Shown here: in pieces, positions 38,444 through 48,076 of the stretch
Layout of the letters: every line of letters starts with the position of its first letter
Numbering within the stretch: position 1 is the first letter of the stretch
Assembly: GCF_900107965.1 (NCBI RefSeq)
Contig: NZ_FNVU01000007.1
Location: 310,001-374,000 of the forward strand
DNA: 64,000 nt
Direction: 5' to 3'
From: Actinacidiphila yanglinensis
GTDB lineage: Bacteria > Actinomycetota > Actinomycetes > Streptomycetales > Streptomycetaceae
Translations under genes and position numbers: made by a program
The notes under the pieces: model-generated
What the model was told of the DNA's origin: nothing
The model's input: the letters and a program-made list of their open reading frames with translations, nothing else
Databases searched by the model: none

Positions 38444-39730
38444 TCAGGCGCGGGGGGTGATCTTGGTGAGGCCGTTGATGATGCGGTCCATCGCGTCGCC
38501 GCCGGTGGGATCGGTGAGGTTCGCGAGCAGCTTGAGGCAGAAGCGCATCAGCATCGGGTGCGTCAGGCCGCGCTGGGTGCACATCTGGAGGACCTTCGGG
38601 TTGCCGATCAGCTTCACGAAGGCGCGGCCCAGGTTGTAGTAGCCGCCGTAGGTGTCCTTCAGGATGCGCGGGTAGGCGGCGAGCGCGAGTTCACGCTGCC
38701 CGATGGTGGCGCGCGCGTGCGCCTGGGTGATCACGTCCGCGGCGAGCTGGCCGGACTCCATCGCATAGGCGATGCCCTCGCCGTTGAACGGGTTGACCAG
38801 CCCGCCCGCGTCGCCGACCAGCAGCAGGCCGCGGGTGTAGTGCGGCTGGCGGTTGAAGGCCATCGGCAGTGCGGCGCCGCGGATCGGCCCGGTCATGTTC
38901 TCCGGGGTGAAGCCCCAGTCCTCCGGCATCGAGCCGACCCACGCCTTCAGCACCTCGCGCCAGTCCAGCTCGCGGAAGGCCGCGGACGAGTCGAGGATGC
39001 CCAGGCCCACGTTGGAGGTGCCGTCGCCGAGGCCGAAGATCCAGCCGTAGCCCGGCAGCTGGCGCGCCGAGGGCCCGCGCCGGTCCCACAGCTCCAGCCA
39101 GGACTCCAGGTAGTCGTCCTCGTGCCGCGGCGAGGTGAAGTAGGTACGCACCGCGACACCCATCGGGCGGTCGTCGCGGCGGTGCAGCCCCATCGCCAGC
39201 GACAGCCGGGTGGAGTTGCCGTCGGCGGCGACCACCAGCGGCGCGTGGAAGGCGGCCGGCACCTTGTCCTCGCCGAGCTTGGTGGTGACCCCGGTGATCC
39301 GCCCGGTGCGCTCGTCGATGATCGGCGCGCCGACGTTGCACCGCTCGTACAGCCGCGCGCCGGCCTTCACCGCCTGCTGGGCGAGGAGCTCGTCGAAGTC
39401 CTCGCGCCTGCGCACCAGTCCGTAGTCCGGGTAGGCGGCGAGCTCGGGCCAGTCCATCTCCAGTCGCATGCCGCCGCTGATGATGCGCAGGCCCTTGTTG
39501 CGCAGCCAGCCCGCTTCCTCGGAGACGTCGATGCCCATCGACACGAGCTGCTTGGTCGCGCGCGGGGTCAGCCCGTCGCCGCAGACCTTCTCGCGCGGGA
39601 ACGCGGTCTTCTCCAGAAGGAGGACGTCCAGACCGGACTTGGCCAGGTAGTACGCGGTCGTGGAACCGGCGGGCCCGGCACCTACGACGATCACGTCGGC
39701 GCTGCGCTCGGACAGGGCAGTGTCGGTCAC
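38444..39730 (-). CDS. geranylgeranyl reductase-family FAD oxidoreductase
   Basis: A 428-residue flavoprotein of the geranylgeranyl reductase/MenJ group. The dinucleotide-binding motif GAGPAGSTTAYYLAKSG begins at residue 17, with EKTAFPREKVCGDGLTPRA, then LVGDAGGLVNPFNGEGIAYAMESG, the second FAD motif. In mycobacteria a related enzyme saturates one isoprene unit of menaquinone, and streptomycetes have partly saturated menaquinones. With menG, mqnC and nuo nearby, that role is plausible, but substrate is inferred. The GTG at 39730 is used; a longer frame upstream is readthrough. Confidence 0.88.
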   Translation of the reverse strand: MTDTALSERSADVIVVGAGPAGSTTAYYLAKSGLDVLLLEKTAFPREKVCGDGLTPRATKQLVSMGIDVSEEAGWLRNKGLRIISGGMRLEMDWPELAAYPDYGLVRRREDFDELLAQQAVKAGARLYERCNVGAPIIDERTGRITGVTTKLGEDKVPAAFHAPLVVAADGNSTRLSLAMGLHRRDDRPMGVAVRTYFTSPRHEDDYLESWLELWDRRGPSARQLPGYGWIFGLGDGTSNVGLGILDSSAAFRELDWREVLKAWVGSMPEDWGFTPENMTGPIRGAALPMAFNRQPHYTRGLLLVGDAGGLVNPFNGEGIAYAMESGQLAADVITQAHARATIGQRELALAAYPRILKDTYGGYYNLGRAFVKLIGNPKVLQMCTQRGLTHPMLMRFCLKLLANLTDPTGGDAMDRIINGLTKITPRA

Positions 39731-39840
39731 GTGGGCTCTCCCGGTTCGGCGAACGGCTCTTGCAGCGTGCAGAGGTGTCATGCCGAGTGTATGAGGCCGC
39801 CGCTCCGAGTGGAGCGGCGGCTCTCGGGAGGGCGACCGGC

Positions 39841-42000
39841 TCAGCGGTGCTCGGGCGGCTGCTTGCGCAGCCGGTCCGGCTCCACGACGCCCAGGTCGTG
39901 CACGGTCGGCTCGGCCGGCGCCGGCGGCCCGGGCGGCTGCGCCGGCCCGTACGCCCCCGCGGGCGGGCCGGGTTGGGGCGGCACGGCGGCGCCGTACGTA
40001 CCGCCGTAGGTCGCACCGCCGCGGGTCCCCGTGCCGTACGGCGACGGGGCGCCGGGGCCGGTGGCGTACGGTGCGACGCCGGCCGGGGGCGGCACCTGGC
40101 CGCCGAACAACCGCCACACGTACGGGGCGACCAGCACCCCGCCGAAGGTCCACAGCAGACTCAGGCCCAGCAGTTCGGGCACCTCCGTGCCGACCGAGAG
40201 GTGGGACAGCACCCCGGGCAGCCGCTCGTCGCCGCCGGTGTGCCCGCCGCTGACCGCGGCCAGGATCACCAGCAGCACCGTGAACAGGCCGGCCACCGCG
40301 AACTGCTCCGGCCTGGTGCGGCAGCGCCGGACCGCGAGCACCCCGATCAGCAGCGCGCAGCAGAGCGCGCCCGCGACCACCCCGGTCACCGACCAGCCGC
40401 CCCAGACGTGGTTGAGGTCGCCCAGGCCGAACGACACGTGGTGGGAGCTGTCCTCGCTGCCGCTGGCGCTGACGCCGACCCGGAACGGTGCCCCCCAGCC
40501 GAGACCCAGCCCGGACACGCCGAGATTGAGCAGCAGCAGACCGGCCGCGGCCACGCCCCAGCCGGTGAGGTCGTCGTAGTGGGCGAGGGCGATGACGAAG
40601 ACGGTGGCCCCGGCGATGAGGAGGGTGGCCAGCAAGGCTGTCGCGGTGGTGGCGAGCACCCGGTAGGCGGCCGCGGCGCCCGGCCTTGCGGCCAGCCACT
40701 CCAGCAACGACGGGCGGCACAGCACCAGCAGGGCCGTCACCAGGCTGAGCACGAAGGTCCACAGCGCGGCCAGGAAGGGCGCGGTGGTGAAGTGCGCGGG
40801 GCCGATCTTCGGCTCGGCGGCGAAACCGAGCGCGAGGGCCGCGGCGGCGGCGAGCAGCGCGACCCGGACGGCCGCGGCAGCGCTCTCGGCCTTCGCCCCG
40901 GCGCCGAGCGCGCCCGCGCCGAACGCGGTGCCGTCGTCGGTGGCGCCCGCGGCGGCTGCCGCGGCCACCGCGGACTGCTGCCGCCTGCGCATCACACGCA
41001 GGCCGAGCACCAGTGCCAGCACCCACACCAGCGTGACCGTCCACGGCAGGACGGACAGCGTCCAGTGGTAGGTGAGCGAGTGGGCGCCGCTGCCGCTGGC
41101 GGTGTACCCGATGTCGCTGCCGCCGTCGGAGAAGTCGATCCCGTCGGAGCCGTCGGTGCCGCCGTCGGAGAGGTCCCCGCCGTCCGAGCCGTCGCTGCCC
41201 CCGTCGGAGAAGTCCCCGCCGTCCGAGCCGTCACTGCCGCCGTCGGAGAAGTCCCCGCCGTCGCTGCCGTCGCTCCCGCCGTCGGAGAAGTCGAACCCGC
41301 CGTCGCTGCCGTCGCTCCCGCCGTCGGAGAAGTCGAACCCGCCGTCGCTGCCGTCACTGCCGCCGTCGGGGAACTCGTCCCCGCCGTCCGAGCCGTCACT
41401 GCCGCCGTCGGAGAACTCGTCCCCGTTGTCGCCGTCGTCGCTCGGGTCGGTGAAGTCCTCGTCGGTGGTGACGGTCGTGGTCTGCTTGAGGTTGCCGCCG
41501 AGTCCCTGGACGAGCACCGCGAGGGCCGCCCGGGTCCGCGTGGCCATCCCGATCGTGCCGCCGGGCAGTGCGGCGCCCGCGGCACCCGCGATCGCGAGGC
41601 CCGCCACGAGTATGGTCAGTGCCGGTCCGAGCGCGACCAGCAGCGGCGCCTCCCAGCGGCCGGTGAACACCCGTCGCACGAACACCGCGCCGGGCCCGGG
41701 CGCGACCGGCCCGGGCGGCGGATAGCCCGGCCCGTACCCCGGTTGGGCCGGCCCGTAGACGGGTTGGCCCGGCGGCGGCAGTGCGGTCGGCACGTGCGCG
41801 GTCGGGGCGGCGTGCACCGACGGCGGCGCGTCGGTGGGAGGCGGCGGAGGAGGAGGGGGCGGCAACGCCCCGCCTGCCTGGGTCGGCGCAGGCGCCTGCC
41901 CGGGAAGAGCGGGCGAGGTCAGGTCGCGGCCGCAGCGCGGGCAGAAGCGGATGCCTTCCGCCTCGGCGACCTGGTTCCCGCAGGCGGGACAGAACGGCAT
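39841..42000 (-). CDS. zinc-ribbon polytopic membrane protein with Asp/Gly/Ser repeats
   Basis: A 719-residue protein of unknown function. It starts with a zinc ribbon (CPACGNQ then CPRCGRD, residues 4-24), then a Pro-rich stretch, one transmembrane region near residue 120, and an acidic region of about 7.5 repeats of a 13-14 residue unit based on DFSDGGSDGSDGG (nt about 41110-41430). At least eight hydrophobic segments follow in two groups, and a Pro/Gly/Tyr tail ends the protein. The ATG at 42000 starts right at MPFCPACG. The repeats probably form a disordered or cation-binding loop outside the membrane. I do not recognise a named family beyond streptomycete zinc-ribbon membrane proteins. 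It lies between menG and the flavoprotein on the same strand. Confidence 0.8.
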   Translation of the reverse strand: MPFCPACGNQVAEAEGIRFCPRCGRDLTSPALPGQAPAPTQAGGALPPPPPPPPPTDAPPSVHAAPTAHVPTALPPPGQPVYGPAQPGYGPGYPPPGPVAPGPGAVFVRRVFTGRWEAPLLVALGPALTILVAGLAIAGAAGAALPGGTIGMATRTRAALAVLVQGLGGNLKQTTTVTTDEDFTDPSDDGDNGDEFSDGGSDGSDGGDEFPDGGSDGSDGGFDFSDGGSDGSDGGFDFSDGGSDGSDGGDFSDGGSDGSDGGDFSDGGSDGSDGGDLSDGGTDGSDGIDFSDGGSDIGYTASGSGAHSLTYHWTLSVLPWTVTLVWVLALVLGLRVMRRRQQSAVAAAAAAGATDDGTAFGAGALGAGAKAESAAAAVRVALLAAAAALALGFAAEPKIGPAHFTTAPFLAALWTFVLSLVTALLVLCRPSLLEWLAARPGAAAAYRVLATTATALLATLLIAGATVFVIALAHYDDLTGWGVAAAGLLLLNLGVSGLGLGWGAPFRVGVSASGSEDSSHHVSFGLGDLNHVWGGWSVTGVVAGALCCALLIGVLAVRRCRTRPEQFAVAGLFTVLLVILAAVSGGHTGGDERLPGVLSHLSVGTEVPELLGLSLLWTFGGVLVAPYVWRLFGGQVPPPAGVAPYATGPGAPSPYGTGTRGGATYGGTYGAAVPPQPGPPAGAYGPAQPPGPPAPAEPTVHDLGVVEPDRLRKQPPEHR
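41110..41430. repeat. tandem 39/42-base coding repeats
   Basis: In-frame units of 39 or 42 bases repeat about seven times inside the zinc-ribbon gene, each built around GTCGGAGAAGTC and CCGTCCGAGCCGTC. Adjacent units are nearly identical, implying recent slippage or unequal exchange, so copy number probably varies between strains. Confidence 0.85.
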
Positions 42001-42139
42001 CGTCAACTCCGTCGGATGGCGGGGCTGCTGTCCCCCCGCGGACACCGCAGCTTATGGCCCCGACCGGCACCGATCACCCGGAATACGTCACTCCGTGGTT
42101 CCGGCCGCCGCGCCGGGAGTTCCGGGACGGGGCCCCGGC

Positions 42140-42832
42140 CTACGGGTTCGTACCGCGGTGCAGCGCGACGATCCCACCGGTGAGATTCCGCCAGGCGACC
42201 CGCACCCAGCCCGCGTCCTTCAACCGCCGGCCCAGCGCCTGCTGGTCGGGCCAGGCCCGGATCGACTCGGCGAGGTAGACGTACGCGTCGGGATTGCTGC
42301 TCACCTTCGTCGCCACCGGGGGCAGCGCGCGCATCAGGTACTCCGTGTACACCGTGCGGAACGGCCGGTACGTGGGATGGCTGAACTCGCAGATCACCAG
42401 CCGCCCGCCGGGCCTGGTCACCCGCCGCATCTCGCGCAGCGCCGCGTCGGTGTCCTGCACGTTGCGCAGCGCGAAGGAGATCGTCACCGCGTCGAACACC
42501 CCGTCGGCGAACGGCAGCCGGGTCGCGTCCCCCGCGGTGAGCGGGAGTTCGGGATGGCGCTTCTTGCCCTCCCGCAGCATGCCGAGCGAGAAGTCGCACG
42601 GCACGACCTCCGCGCCCGCGGCGGCGAACGGCAGCGACGACGTCGCCGTCCCCGCCCCCAGGTCGAGCACCCGCTCGCCCGGCCGCACGTCCAGCGCCTG
42701 CCCGACGGCCCGCCGCCACAGCCGTGTCTGGCCCAGCGACAGCACGTCGTTGGTGAGGTCGTACTTCTCCGCGACGCCGTCGAACATCGCGGCGACGTCC
42801 TTCGGCTGCTTCTCCAGGGATGCGCGGGTCAC
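42140..42832 (-). CDS. menG: demethylmenaquinone methyltransferase MenG/UbiE
   Basis: A 230-residue SAM-dependent methyltransferase that makes menaquinone from demethylmenaquinone, the final step. The family signatures are [41 protein letters not shown] and [26 protein letters not shown]. The GTG at 42832 gives the correct N-terminus. Located with mqnC and mqnA on the same strand. Confidence 0.95.
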   Translation of the reverse strand: MTRASLEKQPKDVAAMFDGVAEKYDLTNDVLSLGQTRLWRRAVGQALDVRPGERVLDLGAGTATSSLPFAAAGAEVVPCDFSLGMLREGKKRHPELPLTAGDATRLPFADGVFDAVTISFALRNVQDTDAALREMRRVTRPGGRLVICEFSHPTYRPFRTVYTEYLMRALPPVATKVSSNPDAYVYLAESIRAWPDQQALGRRLKDAGWVRVAWRNLTGGIVALHRGTNP

Positions 42833-42881
42833 GTGCTCACCCTAGCGCCGGACCCGGGTCCGTCCCCCAGGGGCCCGGCCG

Positions 42882-44081
42882 CTAACGCTCCGCGAGGAGC
42901 TTCAGTTCGGGGTGCGCGGTGCCGCCCTCGATCGCGGTCGAGGACAGGTGCGAGACCACGTGGTCGTCGACCGGGTCGTTCGCCGGGTCGTCGTGCACGA
43001 CGAGGTGCTCGTACGTCGTCGCGCGCTGCGCCGGGACGCGTCCGGCCGAGCGGATGAGGTGGATCAGCTCCATCCGGTTCGAGCGGTGCTTCGCCCCGGC
43101 GGAGGACACCACGTTCTCCTCCAGCATGACCGAGCCGAGGTCATCCGCCCCGTAGTGCAGGGAGAGTTGGCCGACCTCCTTGCCGGTGGTCAGCCAGGAC
43201 CCCTGGATGTGGGCGACGTTGTCGAGGAAGAGCCGCGCGATCGCGATCATCCGCAGGTACTCGAAGAGGGTTGCCTGCGTCTGGCCCTTCAGATGGTTGT
43301 TCTCCGGCTGGTAGGTGTACGGGATGAACGCCCGGAACCCGCCGGTGCGGTCCTGCACGTCGCGGATCATCCGCAGGTGCTCGATCCGCTCCGCGTTGGT
43401 CTCGCCGGTCCCCATCAGCATGGTGGTGGTGGACTCGACGCCGAGCCGGTGCGCGGTCTCCATGATCTCCAGCCACCGCTCGCCGGACTCCTTCAGCGGC
43501 GCGATCGCCTTGCGCGGGCGCTCCGGCAGCATTTCGGCGCCGGCCCCGGCGAAGGAGTCGAGCCCGGCGGCGTGGATCCGGCGGATCGCCTCCTCCGCGC
43601 TCACCCCGGAGATCCGCGCCATGTGGTCCACCTCGGACGCGCCGAGCGAGTGGATCACCAGCTGCGGGAACTCCCGCTTGATCGCGGCGAAGTGCTCCTC
43701 GTAGTACTCCACGCCGTAGTCGGGGTGGTGGCCGCCCTGGAACATGATCTGGGTGCCGCCGAGTTCGACGGTCTCCGCGCACCGGCGCAGGATGTCGTCC
43801 AGGCCGCGGCTCCAGCCCTTCTCCGTGTCCTTGGGCGCCGCGTAGAACGCGCAGAACTTGCACGCGGTCACGCACACGTTCGTGTAGTTGATGTTGCGCT
43901 CGATGATGTACGTCGCGATGTGCTCGGTGCCCGCGAACCGGCGGCGGCGCACCGCGTCGGCCGCCGCGCCGAGCGCGTGCAGCGGGGCGGAGCGGTAGAC
44001 GTCGAGCGCTTCCTCCGCGGTGATCCTGCCCCCTGCGGCGGCGCGGTCGAGGACGGCTGCGAGGTCGGTCGGAGAAGTCAC
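42882..44081 (-). CDS. mqnC: cyclic dehypoxanthinyl futalosine synthase MqnC
   Basis: A 399-residue radical-SAM enzyme of the futalosine menaquinone pathway. It cyclises dehypoxanthine futalosine. The cluster motif is CVTACKFC with Cys70, Cys74 and Cys77, and the family ending GSWLTTGKEVGQLSLHYGADDLGSVMLEENVV distinguishes it from MqnE and CofG/H. The start is GTG at 44081. It sits between menG (49 bases downstream) and a 387-base gap before mqnA. Together with mqnA, mqnE and mqnP, this shows the organism uses the futalosine route, not the classical o-succinylbenzoate route. Confidence 0.95.
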   Translation of the reverse strand: MTSPTDLAAVLDRAAAGGRITAEEALDVYRSAPLHALGAAADAVRRRRFAGTEHIATYIIERNINYTNVCVTACKFCAFYAAPKDTEKGWSRGLDDILRRCAETVELGGTQIMFQGGHHPDYGVEYYEEHFAAIKREFPQLVIHSLGASEVDHMARISGVSAEEAIRRIHAAGLDSFAGAGAEMLPERPRKAIAPLKESGERWLEIMETAHRLGVESTTTMLMGTGETNAERIEHLRMIRDVQDRTGGFRAFIPYTYQPENNHLKGQTQATLFEYLRMIAIARLFLDNVAHIQGSWLTTGKEVGQLSLHYGADDLGSVMLEENVVSSAGAKHRSNRMELIHLIRSAGRVPAQRATTYEHLVVHDDPANDPVDDHVVSHLSSTAIEGGTAHPELKLLAER

Positions 44082-44119
44082 CGTGGCAGGCCCTTCAGAG
44101 GGTTCGGGATCGGACCCGG

Positions 44120-44437
44120 TCAGCCTACGCCAGCGGTCCGGGCCGCTCTGAGGGCGCCGCCCGCGGGCGGCGTGCCGGCCCCGCTCGCCGCCACCTGCCC
44201 GGCTCCCGGACCCCCCGCCCCGGGTCCCCCGGTCCCCCGCTCACCCGCCGGACCGCCGCAGGGGACCGGCGGGTCGACGACGATCCGCCGGCCGCGCCAG
44301 AGGGCTCCCCGCACGGCGGTGAACCGCAGGACGGCGGCCGGCCGTTCGGCGCCCACCCCGTCGACCGGGCGCGGGGCCGGCGCGCGCCGCTTCTCCTGCG
44401 GCGCGGCCGGGAACGCGGTGAGCGCGTCGACGAGCAC
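44120..44437 (-). CDS. possible small hypothetical protein
   Basis: A 105-codon frame from GTG at 44437 lies in the 387-base gap between mqnC and mqnA on the same strand. It is Arg/Ala/Pro/Gly-rich; only the middle (VLRFTAVRGALWRGRRIVVDPP) looks at all protein-like. No Shine-Dalgarno is convincing and the C-terminal third is low complexity. It may be a decayed gene or chance open frame. Nothing else was seen in this gap. Confidence 0.25.
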   Translation of the reverse strand: MLVDALTAFPAAPQEKRRAPAPRPVDGVGAERPAAVLRFTAVRGALWRGRRIVVDPPVPCGGPAGERGTGGPGAGGPGAGQVAASGAGTPPAGGALRAARTAGVG

Positions 44438-44468
44438 GCGATGCCCCTCCCCCGGCAGGCCGGACCGG

Positions 44469-45350
<882 letters not shown>

Positions 45351-45472
45351 TCACCACGGCCCTGTGCGGGGGTGGCCCGGCGAGCCGTAAGAAGGATCTT
45401 GCAACCCTTCCCTGCGCCAGACCCCCCATGCTAGGCTCGACGCAAGTTGCAGTTTGGTTTCCTTGCAGTACT

Positions 45473-45505
45473 AAAGCCTGCGGATCATGTAACCCGCAGG
45501 CTTTT
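45473..45505 (+). promoter_or_regulatory. terminator-like hairpin in the cspA leader
   Basis: An 11-base-pair perfect stem (AAAGCCTGCGG / CCGCAGGCTTT) with a 10-base loop, ending in TTTT, lies 68 bases before the cold-shock start codon. An extended -10-like TGCTAGGCT at 45429-45437 would place transcription start near 45444, so the hairpin is inside the leader. Two AGTTGCAG repeats (about 45445 and 45523) flank it. It could attenuate transcription or be temperature-responsive, or be the end of a small RNA. Confidence 0.6.
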
Positions 45506-45572
45506 GTAGTTTTCAGACTTCGCAGTTGCAGGTTCTGGAGCAGGGCAACCCTTTGGGCCCAAGGAGGGCTTT

Positions 45573-45776
45573 ATGGCTACCGGAACCGTGAAGTGGTTCA
45601 ACGCTGAAAAGGGCTTCGGCTTCATCGCCCAGGACGGCGGCGGCCCGGATGTCTTCGTTCACTACTCCGCGATCAACGCGACCGGCTTCCGCTCCCTCGA
45701 GGAGAACCAGCCGGTGACCTTCGACGTCACCCAGGGTCCGAAGGGCCCCCAGGCGGAGAACGTCACCCCGAACTAG
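45573..45776 (+). CDS. cspA: cold-shock domain protein
   Basis: A complete 67-residue cold-shock (CSD) protein binding single-stranded RNA/DNA. Both RNP motifs are present: KGFGFIAQ (RNP1) and VFVHYSAI (RNP2). AAGGAGGG lies five to six bases before the ATG. It has a structured leader upstream and a strong terminator downstream, so it is a stand-alone gene. Streptomycetes have several paralogues, and the symbol is by family. Confidence 0.96.
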   Translation: MATGTVKWFNAEKGFGFIAQDGGGPDVFVHYSAINATGFRSLEENQPVTFDVTQGPKGPQAENVTPN

Positions 45777-45832
45777 TTCTCCACTAGTCGGACGGACAGC
45801 GGCGCGATCGCGCCCAGAACCTGCAGTACCAA

Positions 45833-45857
45833 GGGGCCCCGCACTGCGCGGGGCCCC
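45833..45857 (+). terminator. intrinsic terminator of the cold-shock gene
   Basis: GGGGCCCCGC at 45833-45842 pairs with GCGGGGCCCC at 45848-45857 around the loop ACTGC. It is followed within seven bases by five T. It is the most canonical terminator in the window. Confidence 0.9.
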
Positions 45858-45921
45858 TGCCTCTTTTTGTCCTCTTTCTTGCCGCCGTCCCGCCTCCGCC
45901 CTTCGGCTCGACGGCTGCAAC

Positions 45922-46036
45922 GGGCAAACCGTGGGCTCGCCGACTGCATTCGGGGCAACTGCGGGTTCGGCGGGTGTATTCGGGCACCGTTGGACGCTAT
46001 TGGGCATCGTCGGGCAATGCCGGGCAAGAGTGGGCA
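45922..46036. repeat. phased GGGCA repeats next to the acyl-CoA ligase stop
   Basis: GGGCA begins at 45922, 45953, 45982, 46002, 46012, 46022 and 46032. The last four are exactly ten bases apart, and the earlier steps are 20 and about 30, close to whole helical turns. The array ends two bases before the acyl-CoA ligase stop codon. It is intergenic and on one face of the helix, suggesting a protein-binding array or residual repeat expansion. Confidence 0.6.
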
Positions 46037-46038
46037 GG

Positions 46039-47928
46039 TCAGCGGCGGGGGTAGAGGGATTCGATGTCCTCGGTGAAGTCCGTGGCGACCGCGGACCGGC
46101 GGAGTTTCATCGACGGGGTGAGGTGGCCGCTCTCCTCGGTGAAATCGACCGGGAGCACCCGGAAGGCGCGGATGGATTCCGCCCGGGACACCGTGGAGTT
46201 CGCGTCGTCGACGGCCTTCTGCAACTCCGCGAGCAGATCGGGATCGGTGACCAGCTGCGCGATCCGCAGGTCCTCCTTGTGGCGCATCCGCTGCCAGTGC
46301 TTGAGGCCGTCCGCCTCCAGGGTGAGCAGCGCGGTCACGAACGGCCGGTTGTCGCCGACCACCATGCACTGGCCGACCAGGGGGTGGGCCCGCAGCCGGT
46401 CCTCCAGGGGCGCCGGTGCCACGTTCTTGCCGCCCGCGGTGATCAGGATCTCCTTCTTGCGGCCGGTGATGCTGAGGTACCCGTCCGCGTCCAACTCGCC
46501 GATGTCACCGGTCGGGAACCAGCCCTCCACCTGCGGCACCCCGCTCGGGTCGTTCCAGTAGCCGCGGAAGACCTGCCCGCCGCGCAGCAGCACCTCCCCG
46601 TCGTCGGCGATCCGTACCGCGGTGCCCGGCAGCGGCCGGCCGACGGTGCCCAGCCGGGGCGCCAGCGGCGGCGTGACGGTGGCGGCCGCGGTGGTCTCGG
46701 TCAGGCCGTACCCCTCGAAGATCATCACCCCGGCCCCCGCGTAGAAGGCCGCCAGCCTCTTGCCCAGCGGGGAACCGCCGCAGATCGCGTACCGGACCTT
46801 GCCGCCGAGCGCGGCCCTGATCCGCCGGTAGACCAGCGGGTCGTAGAGGGCGTGTGCCAGCCGCAGGCCCAGCGAGGGGCCGGGGCCGGTGCCGGTCTGA
46901 CGGGCGACCAGCGCCTGGCCGTAGCGCTGCGCGATCGCGGCGGCGCGGTCGAAGGAGGCGGCGCGGCCCATCTTCTCCGCGGTGGCCCGGCCGGTGTTGT
47001 AGACCTTCTCCAGCACGTAGGGGATGGCCAGCAGGAAGGTCGGCCGGAAGCCGGCCAGGTCCGCGAGCAGGTCGTCGGTGGCGATGCTGGGCGCGTGGCC
47101 GAGCCGGACCCGGGCGCGCAGGCAGCCGACGGCGACCATCCGGCCGAAGACGTGCGACAGCGGCAGGAACAGCAGGGTCGAGGCGGGCTCGGTGCTCACC
47201 GACTTGAAGACCGGGTGCAGCAGTTCGGTGGCGTTGTCGACCTCGGCGAAGAAGTTGCCGTGGGTCAGCACGCAGCCCTTGGGGCGGCCGGTGGTTCCCG
47301 AGGTGTAGATCAGCGTGGCGGTGCTCGCCGGAGCCAGGCCCTGCCGCCGCGAGGTGACCAGCGCGTCGGGCAACTCCGCTCCGTCCGTGCTGAGTTGCGC
47401 GATCGCGCCCGCGTCCAGCTGCCACAGGTGGCGCAGTTCGGGCAGCCCGGCGCGGCGGCCGGTGACCAGCCGGGTCTGCTCGACGTTCTCCACCGCGCAG
47501 GCCGCGGCGCCGGAGTCGGCGAGGATCCACGCGGTCTGGGACGCCGACGAGGTCGGGTAGATCGGCACGGTGACCAGGCCCGCGGCCCACCCCGCGAAGT
47601 CCAGCAGCGTCCACGCGTAGGTGGTCCGTGCCATGATCGCCAGCCGCTCGCCCGGCTTCAGCCCGGCCGCGATCAGCCCCTTCGCGACCGCGGTCACCTC
47701 CGCGGCGAACCGCTCCGCGGTGACGTCGCGCCAGGTCCCGTCGGCGTCGTCCTTGCGGCTCAGCACCACCTCCCGCGGGGCCTCGGCCGCGTTGGTGAAC
47801 GGGATGTCGGCCAGGCTGCCGCTGCGCGGCGGCTCGACCAGCGGGGGGACGGCCGCCTGCACGACCCGGCCTCCTTCGGCCACGATCTGCGGCGCCGGAC
47901 TCTCCAGTTGCCCTGTTTCGGTTGACAT
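46039..47928 (-). CDS. long-chain acyl-CoA synthetase (FadD15-like)
   Basis: A 629-residue AMP-forming ligase that activates fatty acids as acyl-CoA. Motifs are the P-loop-like YTSGTTGRPKGCVLTHGN, VGCLRARVRL, GYGLTETTAAATVTPP, GWFPTGDIG and GRKKEILITAGGKNVAP (catalytic Lys in the last). The ATG at 47928 with AGGAG nine bases upstream is preferred to 47949. It lies 148 bases downstream of the thiolase on the same strand. With the divergent FabG and MaoC genes it forms a complete set for building or breaking 3-hydroxyacyl chains. The 148-base gap carries a small hairpin (GGGTCC / GGACCC at about 48060). Confidence 0.93.
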   Translation of the reverse strand: MSTETGQLESPAPQIVAEGGRVVQAAVPPLVEPPRSGSLADIPFTNAAEAPREVVLSRKDDADGTWRDVTAERFAAEVTAVAKGLIAAGLKPGERLAIMARTTYAWTLLDFAGWAAGLVTVPIYPTSSASQTAWILADSGAAACAVENVEQTRLVTGRRAGLPELRHLWQLDAGAIAQLSTDGAELPDALVTSRRQGLAPASTATLIYTSGTTGRPKGCVLTHGNFFAEVDNATELLHPVFKSVSTEPASTLLFLPLSHVFGRMVAVGCLRARVRLGHAPSIATDDLLADLAGFRPTFLLAIPYVLEKVYNTGRATAEKMGRAASFDRAAAIAQRYGQALVARQTGTGPGPSLGLRLAHALYDPLVYRRIRAALGGKVRYAICGGSPLGKRLAAFYAGAGVMIFEGYGLTETTAAATVTPPLAPRLGTVGRPLPGTAVRIADDGEVLLRGGQVFRGYWNDPSGVPQVEGWFPTGDIGELDADGYLSITGRKKEILITAGGKNVAPAPLEDRLRAHPLVGQCMVVGDNRPFVTALLTLEADGLKHWQRMRHKEDLRIAQLVTDPDLLAELQKAVDDANSTVSRAESIRAFRVLPVDFTEESGHLTPSMKLRRSAVATDFTEDIESLYPRR

Positions 47929-48076
47929 GCCTGCGGCTCCTGAGATCAAGGGCGGTTGAGCTTGCCGGAATGGCTGCGGCCGAGGCGGCCGGTCGCGCGG
48001 TCCCTCCCCCGGCCTGGCGGGCGGGAGCGGCGCCTCTGGGGTGGCTGCCGCCCTCCACGGGGTCCGGGCGGACCCG

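Noticed and set aside
41110-41430. CRISPR-like repeat array
   Set aside because: The repeats are contiguous, in frame and without unique spacers; they encode the Asp/Gly/Ser repeat.
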